Below, in pieces: positions 1-5,434 of a DNA stretch of 6,665 nt (the stretch's first letter is position 1; the number at the start of each line of letters is the position of its first letter). Below the pieces are notes generated by a model. The model was not told the DNA's origin, made no database searches, and saw only the letters and a list, made by a program, of their open reading frames with translations. This DNA is from Candidatus Zixiibacteriota bacterium. GTDB lineage: Bacteria; Zixibacteria; MSB-5A5; JAUVRN01. The DNA lies in NCBI GenBank assembly GCA_030597645.1, contig JAUVRN010000113.1, forward strand, positions 1 through 6,665, written 5' to 3'. Both the position numbers and the translations under genes were made by a program.

Positions 1-2132
1 ACGCCGGAGTACGAGCCCCAGGAGTCGGCCAGCAACAACAAGCTGTACACGGACAGATCGGTCCGGCCCAGTCGCGTGATGTCGATGAGGGAGGACGGTA
101 CGCCGAGTTTCTGATCGAGCAGATGCCACAGCGCGCCCATGCTCGTGAACGACGTCGGTCCCGCGGCCACGATGGCCACGTGCGGCTGTCGCAGCAGGCC
201 CAGTTCGCCGCCGCCGAGATCGGGTCCCACGACACCCTTGCCGCTGCTGATCGCCAACATGCTGACACCGGTGGCCCGGGCCACTTCGGCCAGCGTCTCC
301 TCGTAGTCGGCCGGGTTGGCGCGCCGTGGAATAAAGATCGCGCCCCGGCGGAGGTACCTGCCCTCCACGTCGAGATCCTTGCGCGCCGCGTACATCGTAA
401 TGCCGCGGGCAAAGAGCATGGCCATCGCCCGCAGGTGACGATCGGACTCCACCGAGAACGCGAATCCCTGAAGGGGCTGGTGACCGGACAACGAACCCTC
501 GGGAGATGCCACGGTCCAGGGCGAGCGATCGACGCCCGGCGCGGATCGGGTGCGGTACGCATCGAGTCCGTAGGCCTGAAGCATCGACCAGCTGGTCACC
601 TCGTACAGCTTGCTGTCGCGGTGTTTCGACAGCTCCCGGCGCTCCATGGCGAGCACGCTGTCGGACATCCGCAGGTCGAAGTCGAGTATCGCCTGGATGA
701 GGAAGCCCGTGGGTTGATCGGCAGGGATGATCATCGAGCCGGCCGGGAAGTCTTCCGTGGCCTCCGGATCGTGATAGTAATTCTCGGCCGACATGCTGAA
801 GTCTGCGCCGGCGACGTACACCTCCACGCCCTGTCGTTGCAGTGTCACGGCCAGGTGATCGAGGCGATCGCGATTGGCGTCGGGCCGGATGACGAAGGCC
901 TTCGCGGGTCCGCCCCCAAACTCCTCGACCGCTCTCTCTCGATAGGCATAGTACTCCCGCAGCAGTGCCTCGCGGTGCGACGACGCGGTCTCGAGATTGG
1001 CGATCGAACTGACGTACTGATGTGCCACACTTTCCGAGTACGTGAGCACGGTGCCGTCGTGCCGTGCTACGCGCGATCCGGACACGCCGGCCTGCTCGTA
1101 GAGGATACCCACGGCACCCTGAAAGAGCGGCCACGACGAACCGTAGCCCGGATACCACTCTTCGTTCCACTCCCTCGTGTAGTACGCCCAGCCGTGGCGA
1201 TCGAATGCGCGCCCCTGATCACCGGCGAATGTGTCCCACCACTCGCGCATGCGCATACTCAACTGAGGCGTGAAGGGAGCCCGCGGTGGTGAAAACAGAT
1301 ACGTGTTGTAACGCCCCATTTCGTGCGCGTCTACGAACACGTGTGGCTGCCAGGGCACAATCGCGGCGATCCGCGCCTGGCTCTCGATCAACTCCTGGGC
1401 GAACCAGTCTCGGTTCATGTCAAAGAGATAGTGATTGCCGCGTCCCCAGGGCCAGAACCCCTCCTTCTGCAGGCTCTGACCGTCCGTCGACGGCACGGCC
1501 GATGCAAACGACTCCATCTGGGCCAGGTAGCGCTCCCGGCCGTCCGGATTCTCTATGGGATCGATGATGATGATGAGATCTCGCAGCAGCCGCTCGGTGA
1601 GGGTGTCGGTGCCCGCCACCAGGCGGTAGGCCACACCGATGCCCGCGTCGACACCCGAAATCTCGTCCCCGTGGATGGAGTAAGCCAGCCAGACCACAGC
1701 CGGCGTACGCTCCACGACGGCATCGAGGTCGGACTTCGGCAGTTGCCGCGGATCCGCGATCCGCAGAACATCGGATCGAATCTCATCCAGCCGCCGCATA
1801 TGGTCGGGACTGCTGATGACGGCGTAAACGAGCGCTCGCCCTTCGTAGGTGGCCCCCATCGGCGACACCTGAATCCGCGGCGACTGGGAAGCCAGGTGTT
1901 CGAGATAGGCGACGACCTGGGCGTGTCGTGCGGGTCGCTCACCCAGCGGGAACCCGAGGAACTCGTCGGGAGGAGTGATGGCACGATCCACGGATCCGAG
2001 ATCGACCAGCGGCGACTCGCCACGACCAAAGAAACCGACCGGAACCGGATCGGCACCGGCGTGGTTGACCAGCAGTACGGAGAGCGCCAGTGTAATGGCG
2101 AGCGCGAATCGAAGAGGGCGCAGGTTTCTCAT
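1..2132 (-). CDS. Secreted M14-family zinc carboxypeptidase, 3' end cut by window edge
   Basis: This is an exported metallopeptidase predicted to remove C-terminal residues from peptides outside the cytoplasm; 710 codons are visible and the C-terminus is missing. Residues 1-27 form a signal peptide: basic MRNLRPLR, a hydrophobic core ALAITLALSVLLV, and an AGA cleavage motif before Asp28. The M14 domain spans about 60-400. IHGDEISG supplies zinc ligands His154 and Glu157, and VDAHEMG supplies His270. NPDGRERY (195-202) and MNRDW (239-243) are family substrate-pocket motifs. Glu346 in GILYEQAG is the likely catalytic glutamate. The part after about 410 (for example DFPAGSMIIPADQP, and ALWHLLDQKLGVP near the edge) matches the long C-terminal extension of bacterial M14 proteins of roughly 850-950 residues. 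The start is supported by GAAGGA at 2141-2146, 8 nt upstream. The reading frame is uninterrupted. Family assignment is firm; substrate is unknown. Confidence 0.93.
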   Translation of the reverse strand, partial: MRNLRPLRFALAITLALSVLLVNHAGADPVPVGFFGRGESPLVDLGSVDRAITPPDEFLGFPLGERPARHAQVVAYLEHLASQSPRIQVSPMGATYEGRALVYAVISSPDHMRRLDEIRSDVLRIADPRQLPKSDLDAVVERTPAVVWLAYSIHGDEISGVDAGIGVAYRLVAGTDTLTERLLRDLIIIIDPIENPDGRERYLAQMESFASAVPSTDGQSLQKEGFWPWGRGNHYLFDMNRDWFAQELIESQARIAAIVPWQPHVFVDAHEMGRYNTYLFSPPRAPFTPQLSMRMREWWDTFAGDQGRAFDRHGWAYYTREWNEEWYPGYGSSWPLFQGAVGILYEQAGVSGSRVARHDGTVLTYSESVAHQYVSSIANLETASSHREALLREYYAYRERAVEEFGGGPAKAFVIRPDANRDRLDHLAVTLQRQGVEVYVAGADFSMSAENYYHDPEATEDFPAGSMIIPADQPTGFLIQAILDFDLRMSDSVLAMERRELSKHRDSKLYEVTSWSMLQAYGLDAYRTRSAPGVDRSPWTVASPEGSLSGHQPLQGFAFSVESDRHLRAMAMLFARGITMYAARKDLDVEGRYLRRGAIFIPRRANPADYEETLAEVARATGVSMLAISSGKGVVGPDLGGGELGLLRQPHVAIVAAGPTSFTSMGALWHLLDQKLGVPSSLIDITRLGRTDLSVYSLLLLADSWGSYSG

Positions 2133-2262
2133 TGCGGCAATCCTTCGGCTTGAGCTATTCGTGATCAGGGAACGACTTGAAACAAACTATCGCCGCCAAC
2201 CGGACAAGTGTATTCGTCCGGGCCGGAACCGTAGCCACCGTGGCCACGTATAGGAATGCAGC
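2133..2262. promoter_or_regulatory. Divergent intergenic region between M14 peptidase and YciI-like genes
   Basis: These 130 bp separate two genes pointing away from each other, so promoters for both must lie here or in the adjoining coding DNA. It holds the ribosome-binding site of each gene (GAAGGA on the minus strand at 2141-2146, AGGA on the plus strand at 2252-2255) and an 8-bp palindrome GTGGCCAC near 2240. I could not match a convincing -35/-10 pair on either strand. The promoter role is inferred from gene orientation, not from recognised boxes. Confidence 0.45.
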
Positions 2263-2544
2263 ATGACGTACCTGATTCAATACCTGCCGCCGCGCAAAGG
2301 ATTTGCCTGGGACGCCACCGCAGCGGAACAGGCTGTGGTGAACAAGCATGCCGCGTACCTGAGTGACCTGCACGCGAAAGGGCGGGTGCTACTGGCCGGG
2401 CGCACCGAAGACGGCGAGTTCGGCATTGCGTTGCTGGACACGACCGACGAAGACGAAGCACGTCGGATTCTGACGTCCGATCCCGCGGTTCAAGCCGGCG
2501 TGTTCCGAGCGGACCTGTATCCATTCCGCCGGTCGATAGGCTGA
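2263..2544 (+). CDS. YciI-like small protein
   Basis: This is a 93-residue cytoplasmic protein of the YciI-like family (ferredoxin-like fold, related to muconolactone isomerase). Family features are visible in order: an N-terminal strand TYLIQYLPP, a helix ending in the conserved His29 (NKHAAYLSDLHAKGRVLLAG), the strand FGIALLD, a helix with EARRILTSDPAV containing the conserved Asp73-Pro74, and a closing strand RADLYPFR. The His and Asp were proposed as catalytic in a crystallised family member, but no reaction is established for the family. The length is typical. The start is fixed by AGGA at 2252-2255, 7 nt upstream. It lies 17 bp before the next gene on the same strand, so co-transcription is likely. 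It could modify or bind a small molecule; the specific role is unknown. Confidence 0.88.
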   Translation: MTYLIQYLPPRKGFAWDATAAEQAVVNKHAAYLSDLHAKGRVLLAGRTEDGEFGIALLDTTDEDEARRILTSDPAVQAGVFRADLYPFRRSIG

Positions 2545-2561
2545 CGCGAGAATCCGGTAGC

Positions 2562-3368
2562 ATGAACGCGCACCCAGGGATATTCCGCTTGAAGCACAAA
2601 CCAACCCGAGCGCTCCTCGTGGGCCTGGCCGTCCTGATGCTCGGATACGGGATCGGGAGCGATCCCGTACCCCCGGTAGTCGCCGCAGAAAAGCCATCCG
2701 CCAGGCAGCTCACCGCGGACGACTCGGCGTTTGTGCGGAAGGTGGTCGACGAAAATCTCTGTCCGTGCGGATGCGGCAACTATCTGCCCGGAAGCTCGCA
2801 GACCCGTGCGTGTTTTGGCTGTGCCGTCGGCACAGCAGAAGTCGCGCGCATGATCGACGGTCTCAAGGCGGGACGCTCACACGCCCAGATACTGTTGTCG
2901 ATCAGGTCGGGCATTATCATCGATGTGTTCGCCGATTACACGGACCGTGGCCTCGCGACCACGTGGGAGCAGGTACAACGCGTGGCCCGTGCCTACGAGA
3001 TCGACCGCGTCGTATTGCGTACGCCGGGAAGAACCCGCTCGGCGCGGAGTGCCGTCAAGCTGGTGGAGTGTGCGCGCCGGCAGGGACTGTACACAGCCAT
3101 GCAGCTGGCCCTGATCAACCATACGGTCTCGTGGGACACCGAAACACTACTGGCCGTGGCGTCCCGTGTGGGCGTCGATGTCGAACAGGCCCGCGCCTGT
3201 CTGGCCGAGGTGGACGTCGACCCCCAGATCATGAAGGACCGGGAGCATGCGTCCAACCGGGGCCTCCACCGCTATCCGGCCGTCACCATCAACCGCGTGC
3301 CGGTCGCCGCGCGTGAGGACGCGCTGCGTCAGGCCGTCCTGGACCTCCTCGAAGACTCGTCATTCTGA
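2562..3368 (+). CDS. Exported CcmH-like/DsbA-like fusion protein lacking the thioredoxin CXXC
   Basis: This 268-residue protein has an N-terminal hydrophobic segment (about 17-31, after basic RLKHKPTR), a signal peptide or membrane anchor that would place the rest in the periplasm. Residues 55-115 resemble the helical core of CcmH-type cytochrome c maturation proteins: LCPCGCG (Cys67, 69, 71), CFGC (Cys84, 87), then MIDGLKAGRSHAQILLSI. Residues 117-264 follow the DsbA/thioredoxin_4 order: strand IIIDVFADYTD, helix, strand DRVVLR, a helical insert with VECARRQGLYTAMQLAL, then YPAVTIN with the cis-Pro equivalent (Pro239) and a final helix. Where DsbA proteins have CPxC after F-S-D-[FY]-Q, this protein reads DRGL (128-131), so the redox pair is absent. 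Cys170 and Cys213 are isolated. The ribosome-binding site is weak, but later starts would lose the export signal. A chaperone, scaffold or thiol/metal-binding role is inference. Confidence 0.82.
   Translation: MNAHPGIFRLKHKPTRALLVGLAVLMLGYGIGSDPVPPVVAAEKPSARQLTADDSAFVRKVVDENLCPCGCGNYLPGSSQTRACFGCAVGTAEVARMIDGLKAGRSHAQILLSIRSGIIIDVFADYTDRGLATTWEQVQRVARAYEIDRVVLRTPGRTRSARSAVKLVECARRQGLYTAMQLALINHTVSWDTETLLAVASRVGVDVEQARACLAEVDVDPQIMKDREHASNRGLHRYPAVTINRVPVAAREDALRQAVLDLLEDSSF
2646..2669 (+). repeat. Perfect 9-bp inverted repeat inside the signal-peptide coding region
   Basis: TACGGGATC (2646-2654) and GATCCCGTA (2661-2669) are exact reverse complements around the 6-nt loop GGGAGC. A flanking GG/CC pair could extend the stem past one bulged A. 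It lies 85-108 nt into the preceding CDS. There is no T-run after it, so it is not a typical terminator. It may affect translation or be chance in GC-rich DNA. Confidence 0.6.
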
Positions 3369-3500
3369 CCGCTTCACCCCCTGTCGTCTGGATCTGCGAT
3401 GCGCTGACGCCGCCTCTGCCGCCCGGGCTCTTCTGAATCAAACCGGCAGGCTTCACGTGGAGCATCATGCATCCGGACGGATCGCAAGGAACGCAATGGT
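3369..3500. other. Convergent intergenic region without a clear terminator
   Basis: These 132 bp lie between the 3' ends of two converging genes, where a bidirectional terminator would be expected. I see no GC-rich stem followed by a T-run on either strand. The only notable elements are a 14-bp near-palindrome GCTTCACGTGGAGC at 3450-3463 (one T:G mismatch pair) and the short inverted repeat ATCCGGACGGAT at 3471-3482. No coding sequence is evident. Confidence 0.5.
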
Positions 3501-4511
3501 TTACAGAGGTTCCGCAGGCGCATGCACCTTCGGCAGCACCGCATCGCAGGTGGCCCGGCACGGTTCGAGCTCGAAGCAGGCGAACTGATCCTGCCATTCC
3601 TCGACCATCGCCAGGTTGAGATCTGCGATGCCGTCCCGAGTGATCCCCGGCCACGGCGGCACAAAGCTCGACACGCGATCGAATATCCGACTGCGCGCTT
3701 CGGATGGCACACGGGGCAACAGGTACACCAGTGAGAACACATCGCATACGTCGGCTTCATGAATGAGCCGGTCCAGGTATTCCCCAGTCCCCGGATCGAG
3801 ATCGTAGCGCTCGAGGTAGTCGAGGTAATCCAGTGACGCCCCGGCCAGGTAGGGTGTTCCCGGGCCCGCTCCCTCGCGGATGTCGCACAGGGCACCCTCT
3901 GGTACCAGGGATTCCCGGCCGTCCCACTCGAGACCGACCCAGCCCGATTCGACGCAGAGCGTGCCGTTACCGTCCCGGTCCACGGTGATCGTGTATATGC
4001 ATCCAAGGTCCACCGCCACCGCGGCAGGCGTTTCTACGAAGAAGAGGCGCGGCGGTGCCCAGATGGACACGTGCAGGGTTCCCCGTTCCAGCTTCATTCG
4101 ATGATTTGTGGAGTCTGTGGCGACGATCTGCAGGCGACTGTTGGGAGCCACACGAACTCTCCCGATGTCGCTCACCCAGATCACGGCCGCGGACGTGTCA
4201 TCCGTCACCAGCCACTCGCCTTCCGAAGCGTCTGCCGCCTGACGGATGGCGGTGGCCCCGAGGCACGGTGCGCCCGTCAGCGTCTCCACGCGCCAGCCGG
4301 ATGGCACCTCCTGCATCTCCGGCCTCAGAGCATATTGCCAGACCAGCAACAGGACAGCCGCTGCAGCCAGCCCGGCGACCAGGCGCAGTGGCACGCCGAT
4401 GCGCTTCGAGCGAGCGGGGCGGTATCGATGAGACGCCAGCAGCCGTTCCAGTCGCTGCACATCCGGATCGGGGCGTCCGGAACCATCCCACAGGTAATCG
4501 TCGTGTGTCAT
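3501..4511 (-). CDS. FecR-like transmembrane anti-sigma factor
   Basis: This 336-residue protein is predicted to hold the adjacent ECF sigma factor at the inner membrane and release it on a periplasmic signal. The cytoplasmic N-terminus (1-42) carries YLWDGSGRPDPDVQRLERLL, a pattern typical of anti-sigma N-termini. One membrane helix lies at about 43-61 (RLVAGLAAAAVLLLVWQYAL). The periplasmic FecR domain covers about 95-200, including RVRVAPNSRLQI, MKLERGTLHVSIW, FFVETPAAVAVDLGCIYTI and CVESGWVGLEW. The tail (225-325) looks helical, with SLVYLLPRVPSEARSRIFDRVSSFVPPWPGITRDGI, and ends with a cysteine-rich CFELEPCRATC. The start chosen forms an ATGA overlap with the sigma stop and has GGATGG upstream; an ATG three codons earlier (4520) lacks a Shine-Dalgarno. 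No TonB receptor gene is nearby, so the signal is unknown. Confidence 0.91.
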   Translation of the reverse strand: MTHDDYLWDGSGRPDPDVQRLERLLASHRYRPARSKRIGVPLRLVAGLAAAAVLLLVWQYALRPEMQEVPSGWRVETLTGAPCLGATAIRQAADASEGEWLVTDDTSAAVIWVSDIGRVRVAPNSRLQIVATDSTNHRMKLERGTLHVSIWAPPRLFFVETPAAVAVDLGCIYTITVDRDGNGTLCVESGWVGLEWDGRESLVPEGALCDIREGAGPGTPYLAGASLDYLDYLERYDLDPGTGEYLDRLIHEADVCDVFSLVYLLPRVPSEARSRIFDRVSSFVPPWPGITRDGIADLNLAMVEEWQDQFACFELEPCRATCDAVLPKVHAPAEPL

Positions 4512-5041
4512 CTGTTCCATCCGAGTTTGTCTTTGAGCAGCTTCATGCCGCGATGGAGATTCACACGCACCGACCCCGGGGTCAGGCCGGTCTGCTCGGC
4601 AATCTCCGGTCCAGTCAACCCCTCTACGAGTCTCAAGGTCAGCGTCTCCCTGTACGCCTCGGGAAGCGTGCGCAGCAGCGAGAGCACTCGAACGGCTTCG
4701 GAGTCATGCCCCGACCTCGGGTCGGCAAGCTCGTGACCCTCCATACGCACGGTGTCGCGGCGCGCACGATGAAAGTCAGAGGCCCGATTGCGGGCGACCT
4801 GTGCCAGCCAGCCCGGGAACGCGTTGCCGTCACGGACATTCGCCACCTTTTCCCAGGCACGCACAAAAACATCCTGCAGCAGGTCGTCCACTTCGCCGGG
4901 TGGAACACGTGAGAGCAACACGCCGTGCACGACCCGCGCATACCGATCGTGCAGAGCGGTGAACGCAGCGTGATCGCCTCGCTGTGCAGCCGCTACCAGT
5001 TGTGCGTCCGAGTCGTCGGGAGTCGCCGTCGGCTGCGCCAT
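4508..5041 (-). CDS. ECF-subfamily RNA polymerase sigma factor
   Basis: This 177-residue sigma factor directs RNA polymerase to alternative promoters. Region 2 (about 15-95) includes LVAAAQRGDHAAFTALHDRYA, the core-binding helix VDDLLQDVFVRAWEKV and the -10 recognition/melting stretch FPGWLAQVARNRASDFHRARR. A short linker leads to region 4 (about 118-172), with LPEAYRETLTLRLVEGLTGPEIAEQTGLTPGSVRVNLHRGMKLLKDKL containing the -35-binding helix-turn-helix. The frame is open far upstream, allowing a GTG start at 5230, but the upstream residues (Thr, Ser, Gly and His rich) do not resemble sigma sequence. ATG 5041 gives the usual ECF length, although its Shine-Dalgarno is weak. It overlaps the anti-sigma gene by 4 nt, implying coupled translation. 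Autoregulation from the structured leader is likely but not shown. Confidence 0.92.
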   Translation of the reverse strand: MAQPTATPDDSDAQLVAAAQRGDHAAFTALHDRYARVVHGVLLSRVPPGEVDDLLQDVFVRAWEKVANVRDGNAFPGWLAQVARNRASDFHRARRDTVRMEGHELADPRSGHDSEAVRVLSLLRTLPEAYRETLTLRLVEGLTGPEIAEQTGLTPGSVRVNLHRGMKLLKDKLGWNR

Positions 5042-5091
5042 GGTCCAAGACTGCGACCGCTCCGCCGCCCGGTCAATGGCGTGTGTTACCG

Positions 5092-5107
5092 GGTATGGCG
5101 CCATACC
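5092..5107. promoter_or_regulatory. 16-bp perfect palindrome, candidate operator
   Basis: GGTATGGCGCCATACC is its own reverse complement, with its centre between 5099 and 5100 and its near edge 51 nt from the sigma start codon. CCGG about 4 bp outside each arm offers a discontinuous extension. A perfect palindrome of this size just ahead of an ECF gene is what a dimeric repressor or activator site looks like. The regulator is unknown, and the operator role is inferred from symmetry and position only. Confidence 0.5.
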
Positions 5108-5151
5108 GTGCCCGGAGAGCGTCCCAGTCGTCCCTGCATCGTCCGAATGGT

Positions 5152-5232
5152 TCAATTCAGATGGGCGGCCATGGAGATGACCCGAGTCGTCGCCATTCGA
5201 TGTCGATACATGCCGCGTCTTCGTCGACACAT
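5152..5232 (-). CDS. Possible Arg-rich 26-residue leader ORF
   Basis: ATG at 5232 opens a 26-codon frame ending in TGA at 5152, reading MCRRRRGMYRHRMATTRVIS then MAAHLN. It has a good Shine-Dalgarno, AAAGGA, 9 nt upstream within 5242-5247. Seven of its residues are Arg and three are His or Lys-like basic positions early in the chain. It overlaps the 21-bp tandem repeat, so the basic residues may simply reflect that repeat. It could be a regulatory upstream ORF for the sigma operon, or it may not be translated. No homology is recognised. Confidence 0.22.
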   Translation of the reverse strand: MCRRRRGMYRHRMATTRVISMAAHLN

Positions 5233-5243
5233 GCCGCGTCTTC
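5202..5243. repeat. Tandem direct repeat of a 21-bp unit, two copies
   Basis: Two adjacent 21-bp units at 5202-5222 and 5223-5243 differ at a single base: GTCGATACATG in the first, GTCGACACATG in the second. Both continue CCGCGTCTTC. The 21-bp period equals two helical turns, so the copies face the same side of the DNA, as paired protein-binding sites often do. The block lies about 160-200 bp upstream of the sigma start codon. A recent duplication or paired operator sites both fit. Confidence 0.75.
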
Positions 5244-5254
5244 CTTTCATCTGA

Positions 5255-5270
5255 GTCCGAAGAACCGGAC
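5255..5270. repeat. Short stem-loop GTCCG/CGGAC
   Basis: GTCCG (5255-5259) and CGGAC (5266-5270) are reverse complements around a 6-nt loop. It is the first in a series of stem-loops extending toward the M1 stop codon. A 5-bp stem alone is weak evidence of function. Confidence 0.4.
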
Positions 5271-5287
5271 GGCAGGCTCGTGTGTGC

Positions 5288-5324
5288 CTAACGGAAAGGA
5301 CGTCGGGAGGACCCGATGCGTTAG
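5288..5324. repeat. Compound stem-loop with one-sided purine bulge
   Basis: On the plus strand CTAACG (5288-5293) pairs with CGTTAG (5319-5324). CGTCGGG (5301-5307) pairs with CCCGATG (5312-5318, one G-U) around an AGGA tetraloop. The two stems stack directly on the 3' side, and the 5' side carries the 7-nt bulge GAAAGGA. Thirteen pairs in 37 nt is more than expected by chance. It may be a structured RNA or an intergenic repeat element; which strand matters is unclear. Confidence 0.55.
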
Positions 5325-5329
5325 CGCGG

Positions 5330-5353
5330 GCTGGATGTGCGGTGCAGACCAGC
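5330..5353. repeat. Stem-loop GCTGG/CCAGC with an inner TGC/GCA hairpin
   Basis: GCTGG (5330-5334) pairs with CCAGC (5349-5353). Inside, TGC (5338-5340) pairs with GCA (5344-5346) across a GGT loop. It follows the compound stem-loop after 5 nt, which suggests both belong to one structured element. Confidence 0.4.
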
Positions 5354-5402
5354 GGGCGGCACACGGAAAGGAGCGCCTGCGAGGGAGAAGCCCCAGCCGG
5401 AA

Positions 5403-5420
5403 GGACGCTGCTCAGCGCCC
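5403..5420 (-). terminator. Possible weak terminator of the M1 peptidase transcript
   Basis: Reading the minus strand, GGGCGCT and AGCGTCC form a 7-bp stem (one G-U) closed by a GAGC tetraloop, starting 14 nt after the M1 stop codon. It is followed by TTCCGG rather than a U-run, so intrinsic termination would be inefficient. It may instead be a 3'-end stabilising hairpin or part of the structured element next to it. Confidence 0.32.
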
Positions 5421-5434
5421 CCGGCATGTGCCCC

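Larger units (their letters stand above)
5042..5434. promoter_or_regulatory. Structured leader/intergenic region upstream of the sigma operon
   Basis: These 393 bp separate two minus-strand genes and should contain the 3' end of the M1 transcript and the promoter and leader of the sigma operon. The sigma-proximal part (5092-5243) holds a palindrome and a tandem 21-bp duplication. The M1-proximal part (5255-5432) is a run of stem-loops with a repeated purine decamer. I looked for an ECF-type GGAAC/CGTC promoter on the minus strand and found no convincing pair. No protein family is recognisable in any frame. A known riboswitch, SRP RNA or RNase P consensus was not seen. Confidence 0.5.

Noticed and set aside
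123..1292. 389-codon plus-strand open frame opposite the M14 peptidase
   Set aside because: It is antisense to a gene with clear catalytic motifs, shows no family pattern, and is the kind of open antisense frame expected from GC-rich third positions.
1747..1758. 12-bp palindrome CGCGGATCCGCG
   Set aside because: It lies inside the M14 coding sequence, encodes ordinary residues, and such GC-rich palindromes are expected by chance.
1323..2153. 276-codon plus-strand open frame
   Set aside because: It is antisense to the N-terminal half of the M14 gene, including its signal peptide; no recognisable domain and no convincing ribosome-binding site.
2177..2216. TTGAAA followed by TATTCG as a promoter for the YciI-like gene
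   Set aside because: The spacing of 28 bp between the boxes is far from the usual 16-18 bp, and no alternative -10 box is present.
3450..3463. Near-palindrome GCTTCACGTGGAGC between convergent genes
   Set aside because: It lies at the 3' ends of both neighbours, so an operator role is unlikely, and without a T-run it is not a terminator.
4055..4912. 285-codon plus-strand open frame across the sigma/anti-sigma genes
   Set aside because: It is a shadow of two well-supported minus-strand genes and has the low-complexity Arg/Pro/Ser composition typical of such frames.
5042..5230. Extended sigma factor starting at GTG 5230
   Set aside because: The extra 63 residues do not resemble ECF N-termini, and a start at 5041 gives the normal family length. 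The region fits better as a regulatory leader.
5286..5326. Integron attC-like site (GCCTAAC ... GTTAGCG)
   Set aside because: The right end does not satisfy the GTTRRRY core, the spacing of about 41 bp is too short, and no integrase or cassette structure is present.
5385..5420. SRP RNA-like GCCGGAAGGACGCTGC
   Set aside because: Only the GGAAGG portion agrees with the bacterial SRP RNA helix 8; the flanking asymmetric loop and stem do not match.
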